A stretch of DNA of 64,000 bases from Symbiodinium natans (GCA_905221605.1 CAJNDS010002226.1:251001-315000); one strand, 5' to 3'. Shown: positions 1 through 11,219, counted from the first letter of the stretch. The notes: a model not told the origin generated them from the letters alone. Translations and numbers: made by a program.

Positions 1-415
1 TTCCGAATTCGCTTCCTTGGGGGCTGTTAAGTCTTGTGGTTTGGCGTTTAGGGTAGCCTCCACGTTTAGGGCCATTTGTAGAGAAGCTTTCTTGACGTGC
101 GGTCTTCCAGCCCGGGCAGGTTCCCCATAGAGGCAATGAATTACCTATTGCATGTGAATTTTCAACATTGCATCGGATTTCCAAAAATGTTACCCTCGAA
201 AAGCCTTGCTCAGAGCAGACATGCATGTCCGCAAGGCCTCGCGCCCCGTGCTGGCGGAGGAGGCCGTAGATGGCCGAGAGGATGCGCGAGCCTCGAAAGT
301 TACCTGCGAGGAGCGGCGCGGAGCGATATATCTGCGGCTCGATGATGCTTGAAGGCTTGCCCAGAGCGTTATGAATGCGAGTCATGTGTGTGCGTGTATG
401 TGTGTGTGTGTGTAT

Positions 416-447
<32 letters not shown>

Positions 448-914
448 GTACAGATACATATACACATACATATACACATACATATACACATACACATACA
501 TACACATATATGTACATATACACATACATACACGATACACGATACACACAAAGCGAACCAACATGACGGGAGAAGGGAGGCGGGTAGAGGGGCGGGGGTG
601 TGGGAGGGGGGGGGGGCGGGGGCCACACAGAGAATGAATGGAAGAACACACGGTTTAGGGTTGAGGGTTTAGGGAAACAAAAAACCGGGCGGCTTTTGAA
701 GGCAACCCTCCTTAAAATTAGAAGAAGACACTCTGCCCAACAACTAGTCAGCTTTCTTTGCGGGTTTAGGGTTTAGGGTTTAGGGTTTCGGGTTTCGGGT
801 TGTTTCGGAAGGCTGCATGGCATCACAGCACTCAGACAGTGTGCCTCGGGCAACAGGCTTCGGATTTCGCGGTGGGTCACCTGCGGCCGCATCACCCTAC
901 GGTGCCAAGGACGC
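1..914. other. Left edge, no gene recognised
   Basis: Unique-looking sequence to 370, then the CATATA microsatellite, a G-run (606-617), and short TTTAGGG pieces at 654-672 and 762-800. The open frames here have no recognisable protein. Confidence 0.5.
371..546. repeat. TG then CATATA/CATACA microsatellite
   Basis: A short TG run leads into about 125 bp of ACATATACATAC-type repeat. Confidence 0.95.
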
Positions 915-1025
915 AACCCTAAACCCTAAACCCTAAACCCTAAACCCTAAACCCTAAACCCTAAACCCTAAACCCTAAACCCTAAACCCTAAACCCTAAA
1001 CCCTAAACCCTAAACCCTAAACCCT
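915..1025 (-). repeat. Telomere-like CCCTAAA array
   Basis: About 16 nearly perfect units. Confidence 0.97.
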
Positions 1026-1118
1026 TTGTATCTGAGGTACTTGCAGCATTTTCAGTGCCAGGGTGCAGGGGCTCAGAGAGCGCGCCTTCCAAAAATGGTG
1101 TAAGAAGCCATGAACCCC

Positions 1119-1213
1119 CTGTGGCGTCCCAGTCACCATCTTGCCACAAGGGTACCCGTTTTGTGGGATCCAGAGCTAAACACGAAGGGTAAAGGGTACC
1201 CCTGAGCTACCCG
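1119..1213. mobile_element. Family A element, diverged
   Basis: It has GGCGTCCCAGTCACCATC at the left, CAAGGGTACCCGTTTTGTGGG inside, and AAAGGGTACCCCTGAGCTACC at the right, running almost directly into a TTTAGGG array. Confidence 0.5.
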
Positions 1214-1217
1214 GCTT

Positions 1218-1286
1218 GGGTTTAGGGTTTAATTAGGGTTTAGGGTTTAGGGTTTAGGGTTTAGGGTTTAGGGTTTAGGGTTTAGG
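1218..1286 (+). repeat. Telomere-like TTTAGGG array
   Basis: About nine units with one TTTAATTAGGG slip near the start. Confidence 0.95.
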
Positions 1287-1398
1287 GGGTGGTTTCGGGA
1301 GGGCTCATGCGGGCGGTCAGGAGTCGCGCGAAGCCGAAGCTTTGGATTGACAAGGACATGCGTTGCAAGGCTTCTTCCCTTTCTTTGTGTCGGTCCTG

Positions 1399-1455
1399 TT
1401 TAGGGTTTAGGGTTTAGGGTTTAGGGTTTAGGGTTTAGGGTTTAGGGTTTAGGGT
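1399..1455 (+). repeat. Telomere-like TTTAGGG array
   Basis: About eight perfect units. Confidence 0.96.
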
Positions 1456-1546
1456 TTTGGGGTGCCTATAGCAGGCTTGCATGTAAGAAGGATCTCAAGG
1501 CACTCAAAGAGGGAGACGTAGGAGACTCAGAATCTGGAAGCGCCAA

Positions 1547-1713
1547 GGCAGTTTTATAGGGTTCTTAACAAAAAGGGGTTCAGGGGGGGGCACGTACCTA
1601 GGGAACCTTAGGGAAGCTTAGGGAGCCTTCGGGAGTAGTGGGGAGTATTAGGGGAACCTTGGGCTACGTACCCCCCTTGAACCCCCCCCTCCCTTAAGAG
1701 CCCTACCAGGCTT
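1547..1713. mobile_element. Family J inverted-repeat element (about 165 bp)
   Basis: The left arm TTTTATAGGGTTCTTAAC then GGGGTTCAGGGGGGGG and CACGTACC is mirrored by CTACGTACCCCCCTTGAACC and TTAAGAGCCCTACCAGGC. The loop repeats GGGAACCTTAGGG-like motifs. Confidence 0.65.
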
Positions 1714-1988
1714 TATATTAGGCCTTCCTCCGACTTCAAGCGGAGAATGGGGAAGCCGGGACCCCCCCCCCCCCCCCCCGCCCAAGCCTAGCAACGCGCA
1801 AGAATGCAATACAACAAAAAAGGACTTCAGGTCTCATACGCCCTGAAAGCTACAAACTCCTGAGTCCCTGAAAAACCCCGAACTTTAGAGACGATACACC
1901 CCAACCAAATGGTGTAGGCTTTGCCAAAGCCCCAAACCCTCCAAAACACTACAGAGCCCATAGGCCCCTCAGGCGCTCAACCTCCAAA

Positions 1989-2106
1989 GCCTAAGCCCTC
2001 TAAGCCCTCTAAGCCCTCTAAGCCCTCTAAGCCCTCTAAGCCCTCTAAGCCCTCTAAGCCCTCTAAGCCCTCTAAGCCCTCTAAGCCCTCTAAGCCTTCT
2101 AAGCCC
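1989..2106. repeat. 9-bp CCCTCTAAG minisatellite
   Basis: About 13 tandem copies of CCCTCTAAG, in effect a telomere-like unit with two extra bases, homogenised. It leads into degenerate CCCTAAA repeats to about 2165. Confidence 0.95.
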
Positions 2107-2516
2107 TAAACCCTCAATCCTAAGCCTAAACCCTAAACCCTGAACCCTACTAAACCCTAAATCCTCAACGCTGAGAGCCATAGAGCCGGCCGAGGCCTCG
2201 CTGAGGCACTCGGACTGCCATCCAGTGGGGGAACTCGTTGGCGCCTGCGTCTACACCCTCAACCCAAAACCCAAAACCCAAAACCCTGAACCCTGAACCC
2301 TAAACCCTAAGCCCTTAAGCCCTACTTAAGCCCTAAGCCCCAAGTTGATGTGAGCTGATGTCCATGATGGGCCCGCCGGATTTTACAGTCTACAGGCTTG
2401 TAGGGCTTCGGGATTGAAAAGATCTTCACAAGGAATCTACTATTCTGGGTGCAACTCCTCCCCTTCCCCTTCCCCCCCCCCCCCCCCCTTCCCCTTCCCC
2501 CCCCCCCCCCCCCAAA

Positions 2517-2556
2517 AACCCTAAACCCTAAACCCTAAACCCTAAACCCTAAACCC
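2517..2556 (-). repeat. Telomere-like CCCTAAA array
   Basis: Five to six units directly after two C-runs of 15 or more (2463-2513). Confidence 0.95.
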
Positions 2557-3807
2557 AAGAACGAGGACAGAGTAGGTGCCTCGATCCGCCTCGCCGGGGC
2601 TGTTGTGGGACGTGAGCTGCTGGGGAGCGAGTGCGCCGCCTTCGCGGATTCTGGGGGATTCAGGGCCTTGGGGTCTCTCTGGGATAGGATAGAGCCGAAG
2701 ATTGAAGGCTTTCAGATTTTAGCTTCAAGGTCTCTCTCTACATATATATATATATATCCATATATATATATATGTACATGGGTACATATATGTAGCTCAG
2801 GCAAGTGTTTCCAGACCTGTTGTTTCTCAAGGGTACAACTTTAATTAGGGGTACAGGTTGCTGGCGTAGAGAAGATTAGGGAAGCTAGGGCGTTGGATTT
2901 GGTCTTAGCGGTTTTGGGCTCAGGAAGCCCTGAAACCTACAGGGTTGCAGGATCTCTTGGTCTGCTCTGAGCCCTTGCCCGTTCCTTTGTCTCAGTTCAA
3001 ACCTGCAAAGAAAAGAGAAAGACAGGCAACCCCCAAGAAACAGGAGCTTGCTTTAGGGTCTATAATACTAATTCCATGATTACTAATATTACTCGCATTT
3101 TTGTGATTATTGTTATTTCAGTTTTTAGTAGAATTTTAAGTGTGATTTTAATAATCTTGTGGGTTGGTGCGCCTTGCAGGGGCCATTGCCAACTTTCCAG
3201 GGTCGGGAAAGGGTGGCTTAGCTTGCTTCCCTATCTTCTGGGCAGGCAGATCCTGAGGACAAAGGCTACACATGGCTAGGGACTGAGGGTTCCTGGCTTT
3301 AAAATCACTCAACCCCGGAAAAAAACCTGCTTGGAACTTCGCGGGTGGACGAAGGGGTCCTACGAGTGGTAGCTGAGCGTTTTCACCGCCTGCCGTGCGC
3401 TTCGGGGTCTGAGTGCGCGCTGGTTGCTTGCAAGGGTGGCCCAGTCAGGGACCGGAGAGGCGCCGATGCACTAGAGGAGGCTGCACAAGTCACCCTATCG
3501 CACACTTAAAATAAGGGACCCGGGAATACTACTCATAGGGTCCATACTGTAGGGGTGGGGCAGAAGAATAACTCCTACTACCCGAAGCCGCTTCCCCAGT
3601 AACAGGGCCTCCGTGTGGGTTGCTGCCGGTGCGGTTGGAGGCCGTGCTGTGCAAGGAAGCGAGTGGCCCAGCTCCTGGGCGATTAGGCCACGGGTTGCAG
3701 GCCTTTGGGGTTAGGGCTGGAGGTTTAGGGTTCAGGGTTTAGGATTTAGGTTCATGAGTACCTAGAAACAAAGTGATAAGTGAGTGAGAAAGGCAACTTG
3801 CATTATA

Positions 3808-3896
3808 GACTCTGGGGAAAAAACGCCCATTAAAACATATTAAATTCATGCGTGCCGTATAATTTAATATATTTTAATAGGGTTTTTCGTGGAGTC
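3808..3896. mobile_element. Small palindromic element (89 bp), family N
   Basis: GACTCTGGGGAAAAAACGCC then ATTAAAACATATTAAATT is mirrored by AATTTAATATATTTTAATAG and GGTTTTTCGTGGAGTC. Confidence 0.65.
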
Positions 3897-4130
3897 GCGA
3901 GTGAAGGGTGAAAGGGGTGACAGGGGTGAATGAACAAGCCAAAAGACCCCATGTTGTTCCCCGGTTAGTACAAAAAAAAGACCAAGAAATCCCCCTTTCC
4001 TGTTCACCCGTGTCATCATGAACCTGTTAACCGCACGAATGAGGGAGATGAAAAGGGCCCGTTTAAAGTACTTATTATTTGGCCCTTTTCACCCTCATTC
4101 TCCCATCCTGGCTGTTACCTTCACGACTCA
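3892..4130. mobile_element. Composite palindrome sharing its end with family N
   Basis: GAGTCGCGAGTGAAGGGTG at the left and CTGTTACCTTCACGACTC at the right are imperfect inverse. Inside, GAATGAGGGAGATGAAAAGG (from 4038) pairs with CCCTTTTCACCCTCATTC (to 4101) as a long hairpin. Confidence 0.5.
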
Positions 4131-4426
4131 ACAGATTAACTCCTAGAGACAGAGGTTGTTTCGTTCATGTGCTCACTGCGTTCATTCATTCGCAGGCTCA
4201 TTCATTCTCTTATTCACACACTCTCTTCACCTTGGAAATCCTATTGTAAACTCCTGGTACGCCCTCACAAGAACACCATTATAATATTATTAATGCGCGT
4301 GCGTGAACTTACCGCAGTAATACGATTATGTTGGGTTCTTAGTGGCTTGGAAACAGATGAACGGAGTGAATCCCAAGCCTTATTGATGACCGCAGCACAA
4401 GACCCAGAGAACTAACCGGCCGTGAA

Positions 4427-4504
4427 CTCCTTTAAAAGCCCAATTTCATTATAATTCACGCTTTGTTCACACTGCATTGTAATTATAATGTGGGCTTTTA
4501 GGAG
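4427..4504. mobile_element. Small palindromic element (78 bp), family M
   Basis: CTCCTTTAAAAGCCC / GGGCTTTTAGGAG form the outer arms, and CATTATAATT / AATTATAATG a perfect inner pair. Single copy here. Confidence 0.6.
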
Positions 4505-4951
4505 ATTCCGGAAGGTTAGACAGGCGGTTGGGGTCCCGAGGGTGGGTTCTTAGTGGTTATGTTCTCTCTTCTAGTTCTATAGGCTGCTGGTTCTTCCGAA
4601 ACCTGATGACGACTTACCATGAGGCTTCCATTTTGGACTTCGGGCGAGCTGATGATGCACTGAGCCTCTAGTACACCTGAACTTCGACACCCTACATCTG
4701 AAATTCTAAGCCTTGAAGCCCTCGTGCAAAAACTCTGCCCAGACCCCTCAACTGTGGTTCGTGGATACCAAGTCTACTAAGCATGATATTGGTAACCCGC
4801 CCCCCCCCCCCCTTTCAAGGAGGGAACTGTAATTGGCGGTCCAGGCAGGCCTTGCTTGGAAGCCCACTTTTGACGTAGTAAGTAGGGCTAGGAAGTTGGG
4901 TTCTGGGGATTACCATGGCGTGTCTAGGGGATGCAGTAGACTTGTGAGTCA

Positions 4952-5055
4952 CTTAGTTGTCCAGTAACCTGGGGGAATGAAAGGTCAACCTATGGGATCT
5001 TATAGGGATGAGAATACCCCAAAAAGGTCAAAATCTACCTACTCAACTAACTAAG
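4952..5055 (+). mobile_element. Family G introner-like element with GTCA duplication (104 bp)
   Basis: It starts CTTAGTTGTCCAGTAACC and ends CTACTCAACTAACTAAG, which are inverted repeats. GTCA stands on both sides (4948-4951 and 5056-5059). On the plus strand it reads as a GT-AG intron followed by G. It shares CCAGTAACCTGGGGGAAT with the copy at 19.1 kb. Confidence 0.82.
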
Positions 5056-6013
5056 GTCAACAGGGCCTTCCAAATTAGGGGTCGATGAAAGGTTCAGCAG
5101 GTGCCCCGACGCTGCGTCCAGACGAGGCCGTTGTGGGTCGGCTGCTGGCCTGTGGTAGTTTTGAGAATGAACCCTGAACCCCGAACCCTAAACCCTGAAC
5201 CCGGAACCCTGAACCCTGAACCCTAAAAACTCCCCTCCAGAAGCTCCTTCACAAGACGAGACGTCCACCCACCCCCCAAACCATCCCGTTTGGGATTTTG
5301 AGCCAGCCCCCCCTCCCCCCCCTACAGCAAAGGCTGCACAACCACCCAACATGCTGCACGATGAGGCCTCATACACACTTAAGAAGAGGTACCCTACATA
5401 TCTCAGCAGTGGCATGCTTGACGTGTGTTTAAGCATCAGGGGTGGGAGGGGGAGGGGGGGGGGGTAAATGGGGTTACCCACATGAAGCCTAAAAGCTATA
5501 CTCTTTTGGAGTTCAAGCTTTTCGCTTTCGACGCCTCGTGGCTCAAACCACTTAGCCCACTCCAGGGGGTTGGTATACCACAAAGGAAAAATTCCCAAAC
5601 CCTAAGCCCTATAACCTATGCATGTAGACTAGGCCCTGAAAGCGCCGAAACCCTACAAGTAACCTAAACCCTGAAAGCTCCAAGCCCTATGCAAAGCCCA
5701 CCTACACACTAACGAGTCGGCTACGTAGAGCTGTTCCCCTGCAGCTTCGGGAACTATAGGGTTTAGGGTTCCTACATACAACCCCATAAACCCTGAACCC
5801 TCAAAACCGTAGCCCTAACCCTAAACCCGAAACCCTAAACCCTAAACCCTAAACCCTCGAAAACCGTAGCCCTCCCTGCAGCGCCCCTGAAAGCCCATGC
5901 CGTCGGGCCTTCCGCGGCGGAAGCGGGACAGGAGGTACGAGTCGACGGACCGGTGCCGGTGCCTTTCTGGAAGCGGCTCTAGGAAGAAGAGTGTAGGGGT
6001 CATAAAGTCGGTG

Positions 6014-6055
6014 CCTTAGGGTTTTAGGGTTTTAGGGTTTTAGGGTTTTAGGGTT
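6014..6055 (+). repeat. TTTTAGGG variant array
   Basis: About five copies of an 8-bp unit with an extra T. Confidence 0.9.
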
Positions 6056-6163
6056 AGGATTAAGGGAGTCGGGCTTAGGGCTTACGGTTTCGGGCTAAAC
6101 CGTGGTGAGGGTGGCAAGACATGGCGACTTTCTACTAGCTAGACACGCCTGGAACCTAGGAAA

Positions 6164-6279
6164 GATCCCCTAAGGGTCCATGTACCAATTTAGGGAATAC
6201 TTGGGCCTTAAGGTACTTCCTACATAGGGACTCTAGGGCCCAAGTCTATACTTATAGGGTACATGGACCCTTAGGGATC
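6164..6279. mobile_element. Family H element, copy 1 (116 bp)
   Basis: The ends GATCCCCTAAGGGTCCATGT and ACATGGACCCTTAGGGATC are inverted over about 22 nt. A second inner pair is ACTTGGGCC / GGGCCCAAGT. GATC at both ends could be either a 4-bp duplication or part of the repeat. Confidence 0.8.
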
Positions 6280-7762
6280 TAAACCCTGAAGCCCAAAGCC
6301 TTGTTAACCCCTCAACGCCCCAACTGTGGCTCCCTCATTTCGGGTGTCGAAACTTGCTGAAAAAACAGGTCTTCCAAGGAAGAGAACTCAATCGGGGAAG
6401 ATAGACCCTGAGCGCGCAATCCTCAATCCTAAACCCTAAATCCCAACCCTCCATCCCAAACCCCCTAGACACTTCCAAAACCTAAACCCCAAATTCTCAA
6501 TCCTCCGGGGGCCCGGGCAGAAGGCCTCCGCAAGGGGAGCGAGTTGCCTCCACACATGGAAGATTTGAGGGAGACTTTGCATCTTTGTAAGGTCTTTAGG
6601 GTTTAGGGTGGGTTTAAGGTGGGTTTAGGTTTTAGGGGTTAAGGTTTAAGGTGGGTTTAAGTTGATCTAGAGATCCTTGCTGGGGGAGGGGTGGCGGAGG
6701 AGAACCCTCGGAAAAATCGTCCTAAACACTACAAACCTTGAACCCTAAATCCTCAGCCCCAAACCCTAAAGCTAGCATGGGAGCAGGATTCCAGAAATTT
6801 AGGTTTCCAGCTGGTAGGGATGGATTTTAGGGTTTAGGGCGTGCCAAGCGGAAGGGCGATTTGTGAACGCGCACTAGTCTGCAGACATTCCTACCCCAAG
6901 ACCGCCCACTTACAACAGAGGGTTCTGATACTCTCTTTCGACACCGCTTACGACGAACACCTATGCATGGGATGACACTGATGACACATCACGACCAAGG
7001 GTTTCTGCACCAACACGGGATTCAGAATGAGCCTTCGCACACAAATCGGTTTTGCGAAAGGCGCGTCCTGGGACAACACGTGCAACCCCCCAATGTGCGG
7101 CAGCACCCCATCGAAAGCGGTGGTACCGATAGTAGGTTAGGAAGGTGATAGGCGTTGATCGATTGACAATGGCACGCCATGGGAGTTCTCAAGTAACGTG
7201 GGCCTTGAAGAAGTCTGACAGATGAGCAATCCAGGAAAGTGCCCACGCAAAGCTTTTACTGAGAATATCAGCGTGGATCTCAGGGCGTTTCCTTTGCAAT
7301 GCCACTGAAACTGAAGCCTGCTAGTAGGTTAGGACAAAAACGACTTCCCCATTGTGACAGCTCAACGTGATGACTAGATTTTTTTGGCTTCCCACATCGA
7401 TCGAGAAGAATCGTCACGACTTCGGCAGGTCACTGTAATCGTCCAGTTTCCCGGACTCTGAATCGCGTCAAGGTCACATGTGTACATGAGCGGTCAGGGC
7501 AGGCCTACTACTGCCAGCCGGGAGGCAAGCTGCTGCGAGCTGCCGGCAAAAGGCCTCGAGAAGAACATCGGCACCCCAAACCCCAAAAAAAGGGAGTGCG
7601 TAGATGGTGCTACTTCTCCATGATGCAGTTCGGCCGAGCAAATCCTTGTAGGTTTTTGCGTTCGAGGAGGTGGGGGTATAGGGGTTTAGAACTTACCCGA
7701 GGTTCAGGAGGCCCTCTGCCCTGCAACTTTCAACATGACTTCCAACAACTGCTTCAACTGTA

Positions 7763-7868
7763 CGTAGCCCAGTGACCATATTACAATAAGGGCACCCTTT
7801 TTTGGGTTGGTTATTTTATAAGGGAACCTGGAACAAAAAAAAGGAAAAGGGTACCACTGGGCCACCAG
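7763..7868. mobile_element. Family A element, about 106 bp
   Basis: The left end CGTAGCCCAGTGACC and right end CCACTGGGCCACCAGG are inverted. The body has ACAATAAGGGCACCC and TTTGGGTTGG. The flanks GTAC and GAAC agree at three of four positions, a possible worn duplication. Confidence 0.75.
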
Positions 7869-7946
7869 GAACTGAAGACGCGAAACACTCTGAACCCTTG
7901 TGGACTAGGAAGACAAGTTCGGAAACCCAACAATGCGGAGCACGAA

Positions 7947-8012
7947 GGGTTTAGGGTTTAGGGTTTAGGGTTTGGGGTTTAGGGTTTAGGGTTTAGGGTT
8001 TAGGGTTTAGGG
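7947..8012 (+). repeat. Telomere-like TTTAGGG array
   Basis: About nine units with one TTTGGGG. Confidence 0.95.
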
Positions 8013-8086
8013 GTGTAGCACGGGTCAGCTGAACGCACTAGTGTGAAGACATGCCCACCCCAAGGCCACCCAATCACAACTCACTG

Positions 8087-8190
8087 CGAAACCAAACCGG
8101 AGCCAGCCCAAAGCCAAGCCAGCCATTCAAAATCCGCGAAACCGAGCCGGAGCCAGCCCAAACTAAGGCAACCATTCAAAACTCACACGT
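8087..8190. repeat. Two-copy tandem repeat (about 50 bp)
   Basis: GAAACC-AACCGGAGCCAGCCC and CAACCATTCAAAA-type blocks occur twice. Confidence 0.75.
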
Positions 8191-8266
8191 CGAACATTCT
8201 TAGAGGATTCTGAAACTAGTTAGAACAGCCCAAGCCTTTAGTGGCTAGACTTCTGGGTTTTTCTTG

Positions 8267-8570
8267 GGGCCATAAGGCAAAGGATTCCCCTTCAGGTTTA
8301 CGCGAAGGGGGCGGTCTGGGCCGAAGGGCCCTCTCACAGAAAACTCAGGCGAGAACAGGTTGCAGGTTGTGGGTCACTTGGGTCCATAAGGCAAAGGACT
8401 CCCCTGCAGGTTTGCGCGAAGGGGACGGTCCGGGTTGAAGGGCCCTTCATAGAAAATTTCAGGGCGTGACTAGGTCTAGTCTAAATTCGACAAATTCGGG
8501 AACGGGTATCGCGAGGTTTTGCGCAGGGGACGGTGTGCGCCCAAGGGCCCTCTCATAGAAAAAATTGCAG
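8267..8570. repeat. Three-copy tandem repeat (107-114 bp)
   Basis: CCATAAGGCAAAGGA, CAGGTTT-CGCGAAGGGG and AAGGGCCCTCTCATAGAAAA recur three times with divergence; the third copy lacks the first block. Confidence 0.8.
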
Positions 8571-8694
8571 GGCTTTGCCCTATGAGTTTGCTTTCATTCG
8601 TGGTCTGTTCTTTGAGCAGGACAGCTGTGGGTCTGCCACGGACTTTGGGCCAGACCAGACAGGGAGCAATGGCTTCGGCCCTCCCTGCCAGGGA

Positions 8695-8818
8695 GTGTCA
8701 CCAGGGTCAGGGCCAGGGCCAAGGGCCAGGGCCAGGGCCAAGGCCCTGCCAGGGCCAGGGCCAGGCCCAGGGCCAGGGCCAGGGTTAGGGCGAGGGCGAG
8801 GGCCAGGGGGCCAGGGCA
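8695..8818. repeat. CCAGGG minisatellite
   Basis: About 20 copies of (C/G)CAGGG-type hexamers. Confidence 0.93.
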
Positions 8819-9008
8819 AATGGAAAAAGGATTCATGCGAGGGTTTTAAGGTTATACAATATAATAGTGACTATGCTAGGCGACTCTAGCTTGGCGACCC
8901 CTCAGGGGTGCGGCTGGCAGGCTCTGCAGCCCAGCAGAGCCTGCCCTGGTCTCGCTGAGCGCTCGACTGCGCCCGCCTACCCCAATAGAGCTTTGAGGGG
9001 GGGCGGGC

Positions 9009-9241
9009 GGGTTTAGGGTTTAGGGTTTAGGGTTTAGGGTTTAGGGTTTAGGGTTTAGGGTTTAGGGTTTAGGGTTTAGGGTTTAGGGTTTAGGGTTTAG
9101 TTAGGTTTAGGGTTTAGGGTTTAGGGTTTAGGGTTTAGGGTTTAGGGTTTAGGGTTTAGGGTTTAGGGTTTAGGGTTTAGGGTTTAGGGTTTAGGGTTTA
9201 GGGTTTAGGGTTTAGGGTTTAGGGTTTAGGGTTTAGGGTTG
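9009..9241 (+). repeat. Long telomere-like TTTAGGG array
   Basis: About 33 units, nearly perfect, with one TTAGTTAGG break near 9098. One of the longest uninterrupted arrays here. Confidence 0.98.
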
Positions 9242-9948
9242 GGTTTAGCATCCAAACACAACGATATGCTTTCGCATCGGAACGGGGGGGGTCTATGAAA
9301 CGAGCAAGAAGCCTTTAACCCCCATACAAAACTCACCCTGAAGCCTTCAATCCCGCCGCCAATCTCCTGAAGCCGAAATCCTAACACCCTAACCCCCCCT
9401 GTAAACCCTTCGAAACCACCCAACCCCCCCCCCCCCCCCCAAAAAAAAAATGAAAAACCCCCCAAACTCCCTTTAAAGCTTGGGTCGTGGGCCTTCGCTC
9501 CGTCTGGCAACTTCCACTGACCTGGAGGCAGTTGAGTTTAGGCGTTGGCGTATTTGGGGCTTCTGGTTGTGTGTGGGGTCAAAATCACGAAGCCCGCTCA
9601 GCTTCTAAGCCATAAAATGCTAAAGCCTCGACACCCTAAACCCCCAAGCCCTAAACTTTACCCTAAACCCAAAACCCTAAACCCTAAATTTGAATCCTAA
9701 ATCCTAAACCCTGAAACCTGAACCCAAACCCTAAACCCTAAACCGTTGTGGCCCGCCAGCCAGCGAGCCCTACAGTCTGAGGGAGCTTCATCACAAGGTT
9801 TAGGGTTTAGGGTTCAGGGTTTCGGTTGCCCAAACAAACACAAGAAGCTGCAAATTTAATCCCCACTCCCCCCCACTGTTATGTGAGCAGAAGATTGTGC
9901 TACTATGTTGTTAATTATATTATAGTATGTTGTATTTTATATTAGTTT

Positions 9949-9974
9949 CTTACACATATATATATATATATATG
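9949..9974. repeat. TA microsatellite
   Basis: About 12 TA units. Confidence 0.85.
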
Positions 9975-10163
9975 GAAGTATACTAGATTAAACAGCTGCA
10001 GTACTTCATTATTGTTATGTTGAAAGAACCGTTAGGAGGGAGCTACCGTGCATGAGGCAATGAAGTTTGCGGAGCATTTCAATCAAGTCGTTCTCCTGTT
10101 GCTTTTGGAGGAGCTTCAAAGCCAGGCTATTTAGTCCAAGGGAGCTTCGTCCAGACGCCTTGA

Positions 10164-10251
10164 AGGGTTTAGGGTTTAGGGTTTAGGGTTTAGGGTCTAG
10201 GGTTTCGGGTTTAGGGTTTATGGTTTAGGGTGTAGGGTTTAGGGTTTCTCC
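10164..10251 (+). repeat. Telomere-like TTTAGGG array, mixed variants
   Basis: About 12 units with TCTAGGG, TTTCGGG, TTTATGG and TGTAGGG variants. Confidence 0.9.
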
Positions 10252-10556
10252 CCCTAAAAAGGTACAGGAGCCCTAAGACGGACTGGAAGTTGCTAGATTG
10301 GCCCGGGCTTTGAAATTTGTTTCTGGCGTACCGGGTTTCGGGCTCAAGACGTATCGTGCTTATGGGTTTTTGCACAGGGTTTAGGGTCTCAGGTGTTATG
10401 CTGTGGGCGGGTTAGAGTTGGTCGCCTGTCCACTGCTTTGCTTCACCTGAAACCCCTCAACCCTAAACCCAAAACTTCACGGTTGTGATCCTGGAGGGAC
10501 TCATGCAAAGCTGCTGTCAGGGATGAAAATACAAAGCTTAAAGGCTAGGGCTTAGG

Positions 10557-10608
10557 GTCCTAAACCCTAAACCCTAAACCCTAAACCCTAAACCCTAAAC
10601 CCTAAATT
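10557..10608 (-). repeat. Telomere-like CCCTAAA array
   Basis: About seven units. Confidence 0.95.
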
Positions 10609-10929
10609 ATCGGGTGAGGGTCACTGGCCGTGACCACAGCGGTTCGGGCAATGCTTGGACCTTTTCCCTAACTCTTCGAAGCCCCCACACACCCTGAGGC
10701 CTAAAGCCCAAACATAATACCGGCCCAGACTCCAAGCACCCTAAAGCCCCAAACCCCCAGACCCCTAAATCCTAAACCCTAAGCCCCCCAAACCCTATGA
10801 ACCCTAAACCCTCAATCCCAAACCGGGCGGCCTTCAACAAATTGAAGACATATTGATATATTATATAGGATCCCTTATAAGGCCGCCAAATAAGGAAAAC
10901 CTAAAATATCCAAAAAGCCAACCTAGTTG

Positions 10930-11040
10930 AAAACAATCCCCTTAACCCTAGCCCTAAACCCTAAACCCTAAGCCCTAAACCCTAGACCCTAAACCCCAGA
11001 CCCGAAACCCTCAGCCCTCAACCCTACACCCCGACCCCCA
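10930..11040 (-). repeat. Degenerate CCCTAAA array
   Basis: Units such as CCCTAGC, CCCTAAG, CCCGAAA and CCCTCA make up an old-looking array. Confidence 0.8.
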
Positions 11041-11106
11041 CCGGCCTGGCCAAGCCTCTGCGCCGCCTCAGCGCTCCTTCTGCGGACCTTTGGGAGATTC
11101 TCCGGA

Positions 11107-11219
11107 GTTTGGGGTTTAGGGTTTAAGGTTTAGGGTTCAGGGTTTAGGGTTTAAGGTTTAGGGTTTAGGGTTTAGGGTTGAGGGTTTAGGGTTTGGGGTT
11201 TGGAGTTTAGGGTTTAGGG
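11107..11219 (+). repeat. Telomere-like TTTAGGG array with variants
   Basis: About 16 units including TTTAAGG, TTCAGGG and TTGAGGG. Confidence 0.92.

Larger units (their letters stand above)
2560..4950. other. Intergenic, AT-richer stretch with palindromes
   Basis: 2560-3720 has a TATATA run at 2738-2775 but no gene I can support. 3750-4510 holds palindromic elements N, the composite next to it, and M. 4510-4950 has no structure apart from a C-run at 4799-4813. Confidence 0.5.
5060..8690. other. Intergenic with degenerate telomere-like repeats
   Basis: Degenerate CCCTAAA pieces lie at 5168-5226, 5785-5865, 6420-6500 and 6720-6770, and TTTAGGG-like pieces at 6596-6665. The frames at 6963-7246 show no family. 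The rest is unassigned. Confidence 0.5.

Noticed and set aside
1921-2109. Lys-Pro-Ser repeat frame (KPSKPS)
   Set aside because: It is the translation of the 9-bp CCCTCTAAG minisatellite.
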